DNA of 64,000 nucleotides, taken from the NCBI GenBank assembly GCA_000344275.1, contig AORU01000005.1:62001-126000 (forward strand). The letters run 5' to 3'. The notes under the pieces are model-generated. The model did not search any database and was not told the DNA's origin. It saw only the letters and a list, made by a program, of their open reading frames with translations. The DNA comes from Streptococcus oralis subsp. tigurinus AZ_3a. GTDB taxonomy: Bacteria; Bacillota; Bacilli; Lactobacillales; Streptococcaceae. The translations under genes were made by a program, and so were the position numbers. Below are positions 54,517 through 62,405 of this stretch, piece after piece. Each line of letters opens with the position of its first letter. Position 1 is the first letter of the stretch.

Positions 54517-54613
54517 TATACTTCAAAGAGCAAACTAGGAAGCTAGCCGCAGGCTGTACTTGAGTACGGTAAGGCGACGCTGACGTAGTTTGAAGAGATT
54601 TTCGAAGAGTATT
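54517..54613. repeat. BOX repeat element (boxA-boxC type)
   Basis: TATACTTCAAAGAGCAAACT at the left end, then GGAAGCTAGCCGCAGGCTG (boxA-like) and GGTAAGGCGACGCTGACGTA ... TTTGAAGAGATTTTCGAAGAG (boxC-like). These are the signature sequences of the pneumococcal and S. mitis BOX family, with no boxB in between and a few bases missing after TATACT. About 97 bases long. Its right end overlaps the thyA stop codon. Confidence 0.9.
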
Positions 54614-55451
54614 AAATAGCTAGGTCAAACTTCAACTGTGGCTTGACTGGATCATAGTCAACCAACTCAAAGTCTTCCGCTTTGATATCAAAGAAATTGG
54701 TCCCATCTGGCACATTCAAGACCAAGTGAGGTTGGCAGTTTGACGGCTCACGACGGAGCAATTCCTCAGCTTGTTCAAACTGATTATCATAGATATGAAG
54801 GTTGTTGATAAAATAGAAAAACTTCCCAACCTTCCATCCAAAATGCTTGGCAATCATCATTTGAAGAGCCACGTACTGCATAGCGTTAATGTGGTGGGCC
54901 ACCAACATATCGTTAGAACGCTGGGTCAAGGTCGCATCCAGATAGATTTCCCCATCAACGCGACGGACATCAAACATGGTCTGAAAGGCGCATGGAAGGA
55001 GACCGTCTGTCTCCTCAAATGCTTGGTAATCCCAGAGTGAGATGATATTGCGACGATTCCAAGGATTGGCTTCCAGCTGCTTGAGAATCTTATTAATGAT
55101 ATCGTGTTTCTTAACGACTGCCCCATAGCGCTCACCAATGGTTCCCGTATCTCCCACTTCCCAGTCATTCCAGTAGTGAACATTGTACTTATCATTGAGA
55201 ACATCTAGGCTATTAGACTGATCTTGGTAAATCCAGAGTACTTCCTTGATGGCGGATTTGATAGCGATAGGACGCAAGGTTGTGATAGGAAATTCCCCTT
55301 TAGACAAATCATACTCCGCAAAGGCACCCGTTATGTACCTGGAGTTGGCAATAGTCCCATCCTTGTACTTAGGACGTGCTTGTTCAGAAAAGACACCTTC
55401 CTTAAGAATTCGTTCTATATTTTCTTTAAAAATCGTATCTGCTTTTGTCAT
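54612..55451 (-). CDS. thyA: thymidylate synthase
   Basis: ThyA methylates dUMP to dTMP with methylene-tetrahydrofolate. The 279-residue protein has the nucleophile in [14 protein letters not shown] (Cys near 155), [12 protein letters not shown] near 171-182 and [13 protein letters not shown] near 219, the usual Lactobacillales form. The stop codon lies in the boundary of a BOX element. The gene has its own extended -10 promoter (TGCTATACT) and lies downstream of glk on the same strand. It links to pabBC nearby through folate demand. Confidence 0.97.
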   Translation of the reverse strand: MTKADTIFKENIERILKEGVFSEQARPKYKDGTIANSRYITGAFAEYDLSKGEFPITTLRPIAIKSAIKEVLWIYQDQSNSLDVLNDKYNVHYWNDWEVGDTGTIGERYGAVVKKHDIINKILKQLEANPWNRRNIISLWDYQAFEETDGLLPCAFQTMFDVRRVDGEIYLDATLTQRSNDMLVAHHINAMQYVALQMMIAKHFGWKVGKFFYFINNLHIYDNQFEQAEELLRREPSNCQPHLVLNVPDGTNFFDIKAEDFELVDYDPVKPQLKFDLAI

Positions 55452-55480
55452 TTACTCTCACCTCATTTATTGTCCTAACT

Positions 55481-55489
55481 AGTATAGCA
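55481..55489 (-). promoter_or_regulatory. Extended -10 promoter of thyA
   Basis: TGCTATACT on the reverse strand, hexamer at 55481-55486, about 30 bases before the thyA ATG. Confidence 0.65.
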
Positions 55490-55490
55490 T

Positions 55491-55543
55491 AAAAAAAGAA
55501 AGGAGGAAAATCACTGGCTTTAAAGTAGTGTTTTTCTCCTTTT
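55491..55543 (-). terminator. Terminator of glk
   Basis: AAAGGAGAAAAACACT and AGTGATTTTCCTCCTTT pair in a long stem with a small bulge around ACTTTAAAGCC, followed by CTTTTTTT on the reverse strand, 7 bases after the glk stop. Confidence 0.82.
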
Positions 55544-55549
55544 ATGATC

Positions 55550-56509
55550 TTATTGCAATACAAGTGATGCCGCTCCGATAACTCCAGCGTCATTTCCTAG
55601 AGTTGCAAGAGCTAATTTTGTGGATGTGCGTACTTGTGGGAAGGTATTTTCATCGTACACTTTTTGAACACCTTGTAGAAGGAATTCTCCCGCAGCTGAC
55701 ACCCCACCACCGATAACGATTGTTGAAGGATTGAGGATGGAGCCGATATTAGCACAAGCAATTCCCAAGTAACGTGAGAAGTTACGGTAAACGATCAAAG
55801 CAAGGTCATCTCCTTCTTTTGCAAGGTCAAAGACAGTCTTAGCGGTTACTTCTTCTCCATTATCAATCAAGCGTTTCAAGGCAGCATCGCCTTCGTATTC
55901 ATCTGCATAACGACGAGTCAAGTTAACAATCCCTGTTGCTGAAGCAACTGTCTCAAGACAGCCTTTTTTACCACAGGTACATGCGATTGGTTGGTCAAAG
56001 TCAACAGTGATGTGACCAAGCTCACCAGCAGCACCAGCCACACCGTGAAGCAATTTGCCTTCAGCGACGATACCGCCACCAACACCGGTACCAAGTGTCA
56101 TAAAGACAACGTCCGGTTGGTTGTCACCAGCACCCATCCAGCGCTCACCAAGAGCAGCTACGTTGGCATCATTGTCGATGAAGAATGGAATACCCAAGGC
56201 TTTTTCAATCTTTTCTTTAATTGGTTGAAGGGTTTTCCAGTTTAGGTTGTAGGCACCGATAACAGTTCCTTTTTCACGGTCAACCACACCAGGTGATCCC
56301 ATTCCAATCCCTCGGAAGTCTGTAGCTGACAATCCAAGCAAGTCCAAACGATGCTGAATAGACTCAATCATATCATCTACAATATGGCTTCCTTCATCCA
56401 AAATATTGGTCTTGATAGACCATTTTTCTTGGATTTCTCCCTCTTGAGTTAAAATTGCAAACTTGATAGATGTTCCACCAAGGTCAATCCCAATAATCTT
56501 TTGACTCAT
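55550..56509 (-). CDS. glk: glucokinase, ROK family
   Basis: Glk phosphorylates free glucose, for example that released by alpha-amylase or other glycosidases, to glucose-6-phosphate. The 319-residue ROK protein has the ATP loop GIDLGGTSIKFA (7-18), the glucose-contact region near 105-125 (FIDNDANVAALGE), GELGHI near 160 and the zinc motif CTCGKKGCLE near 177-186. The ATG follows AAGGAGAAG. A cre-like palindrome overlaps its -35 box. Confidence 0.96.
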   Translation of the reverse strand: MSQKIIGIDLGGTSIKFAILTQEGEIQEKWSIKTNILDEGSHIVDDMIESIQHRLDLLGLSATDFRGIGMGSPGVVDREKGTVIGAYNLNWKTLQPIKEKIEKALGIPFFIDNDANVAALGERWMGAGDNQPDVVFMTLGTGVGGGIVAEGKLLHGVAGAAGELGHITVDFDQPIACTCGKKGCLETVASATGIVNLTRRYADEYEGDAALKRLIDNGEEVTAKTVFDLAKEGDDLALIVYRNFSRYLGIACANIGSILNPSTIVIGGGVSAAGEFLLQGVQKVYDENTFPQVRTSTKLALATLGNDAGVIGAASLVLQ

Positions 56510-56546
56510 CGTCTTCTCCTTTTTAATTGAAAATGCTTACAGATAT

Positions 56547-56575
56547 AGTATAACAAAATCGTCTCTTTTGTGCAA
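56547..56575 (-). promoter_or_regulatory. Promoter of glk
   Basis: TTGCAC (56570-56575), 17-base spacer, TATACT (56547-56552, with TG two bases upstream) on the reverse strand. The leader is about 30 bases. Confidence 0.75.
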
Positions 56576-56585
56576 AGGTTTGCAT
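56571..56585. promoter_or_regulatory. cre-like palindrome on the glk -35 box
   Basis: ATGCAAACCTTTGCA on the reverse strand fits the cre consensus with one change (CC for CG at the centre). It covers the -35 hexamer, the same geometry as at the amylase promoter. Confidence 0.55.
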
Positions 56586-56608
56586 TGTTTCCCTAGAATT
56601 TGTTTGCT

Positions 56609-57409
56609 TTATGGTTTCCACAAACCAGAAGCATCCACATAGTAGCGACCACCATCAACCCACTCATTCGTAGCCAGCTTGCCATCTGATTTGAGGTAAT
56701 AGTTCCCTTGCCAAGTGTTTCTAGCATAAACACCATTGGATTTTAGGTAGTACCATGCTTGATAACTGGTGTCATAAACCCATTCACTTGCTGCCATCTT
56801 ACCATTCGACTTGAGATAATAGCTTCCTTGCCAAGCGTTGCGGGCGTAAGCTCCGTCCTCTTTTAGATAATACCACGATTGATAATAGGAATCATATAGC
56901 CATTCACCTGCTGCCATCTTACCATTTAATTTAAGGTAGTAGCTCCCCTGCCAAGTACTTCTCGCATAAAAACCGTCGGATTTTAGATAGTACCAAGATT
57001 GGTAGCTAGCATCATAAATCCACTCGCTGGCTGCCATCTTGCCATCTGACTTAAGGTAATAGCTACCTTGCCAAGCATTCCTAACTGCATGCCCATTTTC
57101 AGCAAAATAATACCAATAACCGTCCTGTTTGACCCATCCGCTAGCTGTGACATTGGATTGCGAACCCGACTGGCGTGGTTTAAAGACTCCCCGAGGTGCA
57201 TTGGCACGTTCACAAGCTATCCCATCACCATCACGATCTAGTTTAGAAGAGTAACCTGGTTCTCCTCTATGAATATCAGAGTAACCATTTTCCCATGCTT
57301 CTCTACAACTAGAAAAATGAATATTTTCTTCTGCACTAACCGGTTGAGCAAACAAACCTAAAACTGGAAGAACAGTAAGAATTGCTTTCAGCAAAACTGT
57401 TTTTTTCAT
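56609..57409 (-). CDS. choline-binding surface protein with excalibur domain
   Basis: A 266-residue secreted protein: signal peptide (about 1-27, ending AEE), an excalibur calcium-binding domain (about 30-70, with CREAWENGY and DRDGDGIACE), a short linker, and a C-terminal choline-binding region (about 90-266) of WYYLKSDG-type repeats. It should attach to phosphocholine on teichoic acid. The matching pneumococcal gene lies beside glk too. Of two adjacent ATGs I prefer the second, 5 bases after AGGAGG. No enzyme domain is visible. Confidence 0.9.
   Translation of the reverse strand: MKKTVLLKAILTVLPVLGLFAQPVSAEENIHFSSCREAWENGYSDIHRGEPGYSSKLDRDGDGIACERANAPRGVFKPRQSGSQSNVTASGWVKQDGYWYYFAENGHAVRNAWQGSYYLKSDGKMAASEWIYDASYQSWYYLKSDGFYARSTWQGSYYLKLNGKMAAGEWLYDSYYQSWYYLKEDGAYARNAWQGSYYLKSNGKMAASEWVYDTSYQAWYYLKSNGVYARNTWQGNYYLKSDGKLATNEWVDGGRYYVDASGLWKP
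56691..57075 (-). repeat. 120-base tandem repeats in the choline-binding region
   Basis: The segment encoding WQGSYYLK and the following residues recurs at exact 120-base steps (marker blocks at 56691, 56811, 56931 and 57051). Each unit encodes two choline-binding half-repeats (40 residues). Such perfect register makes copy-number change by recombination likely. Confidence 0.85.
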
Positions 57410-57480
57410 CATTTCCTCCTATAAAATGACATCGTTTTCTTTTTATTTTATCAAACTTAATTTAACGATTCAACATATCC

Positions 57481-57486
57481 ATTATA
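57481..57486 (-). promoter_or_regulatory. Candidate -10 box for the choline-binding protein gene
   Basis: TATAAT on the reverse strand, about 70 bases before the start codon, in an AT-rich gap after pabBC. No clear -35 hexamer; moderate support only. Confidence 0.45.
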
Positions 57487-57504
57487 TTTTTTGATTTATA
57501 AAGT

Positions 57505-59226
57505 TTATTTAGAATTCACTTCCAACTCATACAAACCTCTGACTGCGTTACAGCCATAGATAGCTTCTGCTTGGTCCAAGTCTGGCACAGTCAGAACTTT
57601 TTCCTCTGCCTGTCCTGTTTCCAGCAAATGCTGGCGGTAGATTCCTGGCAAAATCCCTAGATTGATAGGAGGTGTGTAGAGCTTACCATTAATTTTTAAG
57701 ACCAGATTTCCAATAGAGGTTTCAAGCAATTCTCCTGCTACATTATGGTAAATGATTTCTTGTTCCCCTAGACTTAAGTGTGGTCTATTAGTTGTTTTAA
57801 AGTAGGTAAACGCTTGATTCAAATCTGTTTCTTGCAGACAAAGTTTGGCTTTGCAGAAACTTGGACTGAGAGTTGTTAAGATTGGGCGACTGAGTTCTAT
57901 CTCTCCAGATTTGCTGAGGATGATTCGCAAACGGTAGTCTTGGTAGGAATCGCAGGCCTGACACTCTTTCTCTATCTTTTGTCTCAGGTTTTCTGGATCA
58001 AAAGGATAGGCAAAATAACGGCTCGCCTTTGTCAATCTTTCCAGATGTTGTTCTTCAAACAGTAAGTTCTTCTGGCTGATTTTCCCAGTTGTAATCAATT
58101 GGAAACGTGCTTGTTTACGATAAAGTACAGCTGCTTTTTGATGAACCTCACGGTATTCAGATTCCCAAGTGCTATCCCAAGTAATCCCTCCGCCAACTCC
58201 ATAGATGGCTTGGCTCTTGTAGAGTTGAATGGTCCGAATGGCGACATTGAAAATTCGTCGCCCATTTGGAAGTAAGAGACCAATCGTTCCGCAGTAGACT
58301 CCGCGTGGTTGGGGTTCCAAGTCCTTAATGATTTCCATGGTCGCAATTTTGGGAGCTCCTGTGATGGATCCACATGGAAAGAGCGAACGGAAGATTTCAA
58401 CTAGGTCCACATCCGGTCGCAACTGACTCTTGATGGTTGAAGTCATCTGCCAAACAGTTGAATACTGTTCCACTTGGCAAAGACGCTCCACGTGCTCACT
58501 CCCAACCTCAGAAATACGGTTCATATCATTGCGCAAGAGATCCACAATCATCATATTTTCAGAGCGATTTTTAGGATCTTGCTCCAACCAAGCTGCCTCT
58601 TTCAAATCTTCATCGTCAGTCAGACCACGTTTAGTTGTTCCCTTCATTGGACGAGTCGTTAATTCTCGGTCATTTTGCTCAAAAAATAGCTCTGGACTCA
58701 TGGAAATCACTGCCATCTCATCATGTTCAACATAGGCATTGTAGCCCGCCTCCTGCTCTACCACCATACGATTGTATATGGCAAAAGGATTGGCACTTAA
58801 GTCTTGCTTGAGTTGGACAGTGTAATTGACCTGATAGGTGTCCCCCTGACGCACATGATGGTGAATCTGGGCAATAGCTTTTTCATAGTCTGCTGCAGAC
58901 GTCACTTCCTGCCAATTTGAAGGCAGATCTACTTCCTCATAAGTCAGAGGAATAGGCGATGTTTCTACCCTATCATGAACTGTAAAATATATCAGATACT
59001 CTGCCAGTAAAGGAGCTTTATGAACTGCTAATTTCTCCTCAAAAGCAGGTGCAGCCTCGTAACTGACGTAGCCCACTACATAATAGCCTTGTTCCTGGTA
59101 GCTTTCCACTTGTGCCAGCAAGTCCGCCACTTCTGCTAAATCTCTCGTTTTTAACTCTTTGATTGGCTGGGTAAAGGTGTATCTCTCCCCCAAAACCCTA
59201 AAATCAATCACTGTTTTTCTATGCAT
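57505..59226 (-). CDS. pabB: fused aminodeoxychorismate synthase component I / aminodeoxychorismate lyase
   Basis: The 573-residue protein joins a chorismate-binding PabB domain (about 1-365, with GSITGAPK near 288 and GGGITWDST near 343) to a PLP fold-type IV lyase (PabC, about 375-573). Together they turn chorismate from the aro operon into p-aminobenzoate for folate. The glutamine amidotransferase PabA is not in the window, so it must be supplied from elsewhere or ammonia be used. The ATG at 59226 has no ribosome site and lies 6 bases after a -10 box. Confidence 0.93.
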   Translation of the reverse strand: MHRKTVIDFRVLGERYTFTQPIKELKTRDLAEVADLLAQVESYQEQGYYVVGYVSYEAAPAFEEKLAVHKAPLLAEYLIYFTVHDRVETSPIPLTYEEVDLPSNWQEVTSAADYEKAIAQIHHHVRQGDTYQVNYTVQLKQDLSANPFAIYNRMVVEQEAGYNAYVEHDEMAVISMSPELFFEQNDRELTTRPMKGTTKRGLTDDEDLKEAAWLEQDPKNRSENMMIVDLLRNDMNRISEVGSEHVERLCQVEQYSTVWQMTSTIKSQLRPDVDLVEIFRSLFPCGSITGAPKIATMEIIKDLEPQPRGVYCGTIGLLLPNGRRIFNVAIRTIQLYKSQAIYGVGGGITWDSTWESEYREVHQKAAVLYRKQARFQLITTGKISQKNLLFEEQHLERLTKASRYFAYPFDPENLRQKIEKECQACDSYQDYRLRIILSKSGEIELSRPILTTLSPSFCKAKLCLQETDLNQAFTYFKTTNRPHLSLGEQEIIYHNVAGELLETSIGNLVLKINGKLYTPPINLGILPGIYRQHLLETGQAEEKVLTVPDLDQAEAIYGCNAVRGLYELEVNSK

Positions 59227-59232
59227 ACCTTA

Positions 59233-59241
59233 AGTATAGCA
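59233..59241 (-). promoter_or_regulatory. Extended -10 promoter of pabBC, leaderless start
   Basis: TGCTATACT on the reverse strand, hexamer at 59233-59238, then TAAGGT and ATG. No -35 match. The rest of the gap (59242-59404) shows no promoter or convincing gene. Confidence 0.65.
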
Positions 59242-59404
59242 CAAAAAAGCCGACCTAGAACAGCTAAATCCAGCTTTGTTTATTGATTTCTATAACGAAA
59301 AATCTTCTCTAAGTTGCTTTTTTCTACTTTTGGCAATTCTCCATCAGATAGCACCCTTCTTCTTGTAAAAACTGGTCTTATTTGGAGCACTTTACACAAA
59401 AATC

Positions 59405-59454
59405 CAACAAAAAAACAGGGAGAGTCTTGGTTTCTATACCCTTACTCTCTCTGT
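59405..59454 (-). terminator. Terminator of the UPF0340-kinase pair
   Basis: ACAGAGAGAGT and ACTCTCCCTGT pair (one mismatch) around an 18-base loop, followed by TTTTTTT on the reverse strand, starting 3 bases after the kinase stop. Confidence 0.82.
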
Positions 59455-59457
59455 CTT

Positions 59458-59985
59458 TTACTGTTCAGAAATTAAAAATTGATTTGAAGTTTTAATGATG
59501 TTCACCGTTTCCTTGACATCTAAATCATCCGTGAATAGAAAATGATGTTTCTCACTATTTTTAGCTAGAAACTCATTTCTTGCTTGGATTGATAAATCGC
59601 CCGTTCTCTCAATTTCTTTTCGAGAAGAATCCCTATCTTTCAAGGTTTCTTCTTGAGCCATTAGGACACAATATTTTAGCTTAATTCGTTTTTCTTTTAA
59701 GAAGGCTGCAATTTTCTTCAGTTGATCTTCAAATATGACATACTCTATCACGACAGTAATGCCACGATCCAAGAAATTATTGGTCAGACTGATGATATTA
59801 TCCCAGAATAAATCCATGTAAAATCCATCATCTTCCCAAGGAGCTACGAGACCTCCTTTAATCATTAAGTAAATCATGTCGCCCTCTATAACTGCACTTT
59901 TGTCAAAAGAATAGGCCAACTCTTTGCTGACGGTGCTCTTTCCAACGCCTGGGGGACCTGAAATAATATAAACACAATTTTCCAA
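59458..59985 (-). CDS. small P-loop ATPase/kinase of unknown substrate
   Basis: A 175-residue P-loop protein with Walker A GPPGVGKST (residues 10-18) right at the N-terminus and IEGDMIYLM near 37, the layout of small-molecule kinases (shikimate kinase, AAA_33, zeta-like). The substrate is unknown. I start it at TTG 59985, just after AGAGGTATAAGG, which gives MENCVYIISGPPG; a longer in-frame ATG at 60084 lies inside the UPF0340 gene and adds a non-conserved stretch. It follows that gene by 55 bases. Confidence 0.78.
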   Translation of the reverse strand: MENCVYIISGPPGVGKSTVSKELAYSFDKSAVIEGDMIYLMIKGGLVAPWEDDGFYMDLFWDNIISLTNNFLDRGITVVIEYVIFEDQLKKIAAFLKEKRIKLKYCVLMAQEETLKDRDSSRKEIERTGDLSIQARNEFLAKNSEKHHFLFTDDLDVKETVNIIKTSNQFLISEQ

Positions 59986-60040
59986 CCTTATACCTCTACA
60001 TACTTGAAATATCTCTAACTTACGATAACTTTCAGCCCAC

Positions 60041-60604
60041 TTATGACTTTCTGATAGAATCTTCTGGATACTGCGCACGCGCACCTCCGATTAGTTTGGG
60101 ACGACTTGCAAGAGCCGTTACATGGGCATGCCCAATTTCTCTCAAAAGAGGGCGAATCGGAACCTGAACATGCTGAACATGCATGCCAATCGCAGTATCT
60201 CCGATATCCAATCCAGCATGGGCCTTGATGAATTCCACTTCGACAGGGTCTGTCATAAACTTGAAGGCTGCCAATTGACCCGAACCTCCTGCATGAAGTG
60301 TCGGAAGGACACTAACAATTTCCAGGCCAAACTGCTCTGCCACCTGACGTTCAACAACGAGGGCACGATTAACATGTTCACAACCTTGAACAGCTAGATG
60401 AATTCCTTTTTCCTCTAGGATATCTAGGATGGTTTTCACGATAATTTCCCCAATTTCTTGACTGGATTCCTTGCCAATCTGACCACCCATCACCTCACTA
60501 GAAGAAAGGCCCAAAACAAAGATAGCTCCTTGCTTCAAATTAGCCTTTTCTAACACATCTTCTACAATCTGGCTTGTTGCTCTTTGAATGTCTTTTTCCT
60601 TCAT
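60041..60604 (-). CDS. UPF0340 / TIGR01440 family protein
   Basis: A 187-residue soluble protein of the UPF0340 (YwlG) family: [20 protein letters not shown] near 29-48, [14 protein letters not shown] near 70-83 and [11 protein letters not shown] near 102-112. Function unknown. I choose ATG 60604 ([10 protein letters not shown]), preceded by AAGAGGT; a start 21 bases upstream lacks a site. It is followed by the P-loop kinase gene and then a terminator. Confidence 0.88.
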   Translation of the reverse strand: MKEKDIQRATSQIVEDVLEKANLKQGAIFVLGLSSSEVMGGQIGKESSQEIGEIIVKTILDILEEKGIHLAVQGCEHVNRALVVERQVAEQFGLEIVSVLPTLHAGGSGQLAAFKFMTDPVEVEFIKAHAGLDIGDTAIGMHVQHVQVPIRPLLREIGHAHVTALASRPKLIGGARAQYPEDSIRKS

Positions 60605-60691
60605 ACTTGATACCTCTTTTGTCACTATCTATCATATCTTTTTTTACTAATTTTATCAAGGCCAACTAATCAATCGAATTTTTGATAGTAA

Positions 60692-60715
60692 AACTCCCAG
60701 AATTGACTGGGAGTT
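60692..60715 (-). terminator. Terminator of the two-component operon
   Basis: AACTCCCAG, loop TCAATT, CTGGGAGTT, then TTACT on the reverse strand. The stem overlaps the stop codon of the kinase gene; the T run is short. Confidence 0.65.
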
Positions 60716-62405
60716 AGCTGATTGCTATTTTATTAATGTATATTTCAACTGTCGTCCCTTTTTCGGGTGCAGAATCAATCTTCATCTGATAGTTTTCTCC
60801 AAAATGAAGTTTGAGGCGTTGATCAACGTTTTGCAAACCAACTCCTCCACGTTTGAGCTGACTTTGACTACTATCGCTAATAGCTTGGAAACCAACACCA
60901 TCATCCTCAATGCGGATGACAAGTCCTGTATCCTTTTTCTGAACAGAAAGTTTAATATGGCCCTGACCTTCCTTCTCCTTAATGCCATGGTAAAGAGCAT
61001 TTTCTACAAGAGGTTGTAACACCAGCTTGGGCAAGACTAGGTTACCAAAAGTAGGATCTTCATCAATCTCATACTCCAGCTTATCACCATAGCGTTGTTT
61101 CTGGATAAAGAGATACTGGCGGACATGATTGATTTCATCAGAAAGAGAAATCAAATCCTTTCCTTGATTGAGCGCCAAGCGGAAATAGGTTGCCAAAGAC
61201 TTGGTCACCTGAACCACTCGCTGACTATCCTGAAATTCAGCCATCCAGATGATAGTATCCAAAGTATTGTAGAGGAAATGGGGGTTAATCTGGCTTGACA
61301 AGGCTTGAAGTTCATACTGCCGGGTCGCTTCTTCCTGCCTGCGCACATCTGCCATCAGCTGATCAATCTGATCCAGCATGGCATTGAACTGGCGAGTCAC
61401 TTCTCTCAGTTCATAGGCGCCAGCTTCCTTAGCACGAAGATTTTGTGTACCAGAAGCAATTTCCAGCATGGTTTCTCTCAGATCCTTCAAAGGGGCAATC
61501 CAGCGTTTGAGACTGAACCACACCAAGCAGAGACAAGCAAGAAGAGATAAGGCACTAGCAGTAAGCAAGGTCCACATGAGTTGACTCCTAACCTGGTCTA
61601 ACTTCTCCAGCGAAGACACACCTATAACCGTCCAATCAGTACCTGTAATCTGTTCCTGACTGACGTAGGATTGATGGTCTAGCGTATAGCCCTGCCCCGT
61701 CTCGATGTAGGGTTTCATAGCCTCCATTTCACTCGCTGAGCTATAGACGGTACGTTTAGGATGGTAGACAAATTCATGGTTTTCATTGATGATAAAGGCA
61801 AAGCCCTGCTGGCCCAAATGGAGTTGGTTGAGATAGGCTTCCAGAGTTTCGTAGGAAATATCCAAACGAAGTACGCCAAGATTGGCCCCCTCTGCATCAA
61901 CAAGTTCTTGAGTGACAGAAATAACCCACTGACTATCTGATTTACGAGCTGGGGTTAAAACTGGCTTAGCTCCCTGATGAATGGCCTTTTGGTACCAATC
62001 CTCAGCCATCATATCTGAGGAAGTTTTCATCTGCACACTGTCATCTGTAGAAATGACCTGACCGGATTTGGTGACCAGTACCACCGTTTTCAGGTCCTGG
62101 TCTGCCTTTAAGATCGTCAAAAACAGATCTCGGATTCCCTTGACCTTATCTTGACTGGGATTCTCAGCATAGACCAACACATCCTTCTGCTGGGTCAAAC
62201 TGATCGAGGTGGTTTCTAATTTTTTGATATAAGACTGAATAAAGTGGCTAGTCTGGCTGATGGTCGTTTGGCTATTACCCTCAATAGTGGCCTCAATGGC
62301 TGATGAACTAGATTGATAGTAGAAAGTCCCAACAAGAGCTAGGAGAATGAGAAAGACCAGAAAGATGGAAATAACCATTCTGACTAAAAGAGAAGAACGC
62401 TTCAT
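60714..62405 (-). CDS. YesM-type sensor histidine kinase
   Basis: A 563-residue kinase: membrane segment (about 10-30), extracellular dCache-type sensor (31-280), second segment (about 283-305), HAMP (305-360), His_kinase domain with HFLYNTLDTI (phospho-His near 375) and an HATPase domain (about 465-560, with ENALYHGIKEK and DDGVGF). Its size matches kinase HK09 (ZmpS) of pneumococcus, whose gene also stands beside an AraC-type regulator and msrAB. The ligand is unknown; YesM kinases often sense sugars. It overlaps the regulator gene by 4 bases. Confidence 0.92.
   Translation of the reverse strand: MKRSSLLVRMVISIFLVFLILLALVGTFYYQSSSSAIEATIEGNSQTTISQTSHFIQSYIKKLETTSISLTQQKDVLVYAENPSQDKVKGIRDLFLTILKADQDLKTVVLVTKSGQVISTDDSVQMKTSSDMMAEDWYQKAIHQGAKPVLTPARKSDSQWVISVTQELVDAEGANLGVLRLDISYETLEAYLNQLHLGQQGFAFIINENHEFVYHPKRTVYSSASEMEAMKPYIETGQGYTLDHQSYVSQEQITGTDWTVIGVSSLEKLDQVRSQLMWTLLTASALSLLACLCLVWFSLKRWIAPLKDLRETMLEIASGTQNLRAKEAGAYELREVTRQFNAMLDQIDQLMADVRRQEEATRQYELQALSSQINPHFLYNTLDTIIWMAEFQDSQRVVQVTKSLATYFRLALNQGKDLISLSDEINHVRQYLFIQKQRYGDKLEYEIDEDPTFGNLVLPKLVLQPLVENALYHGIKEKEGQGHIKLSVQKKDTGLVIRIEDDGVGFQAISDSSQSQLKRGGVGLQNVDQRLKLHFGENYQMKIDSAPEKGTTVEIYINKIAIS

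Noticed and set aside
56635-57115. Regularly spaced 120-base repeats as a CRISPR array
   Set aside because: The repeats are in frame and encode choline-binding repeats; unit length is far above CRISPR units and there are no unique spacers.
59986-60084. Longer N-terminus of the P-loop kinase
   Set aside because: The extra 33 residues overlap the 3' end of the UPF0340 gene and precede a Walker A motif that normally lies near the N-terminus.
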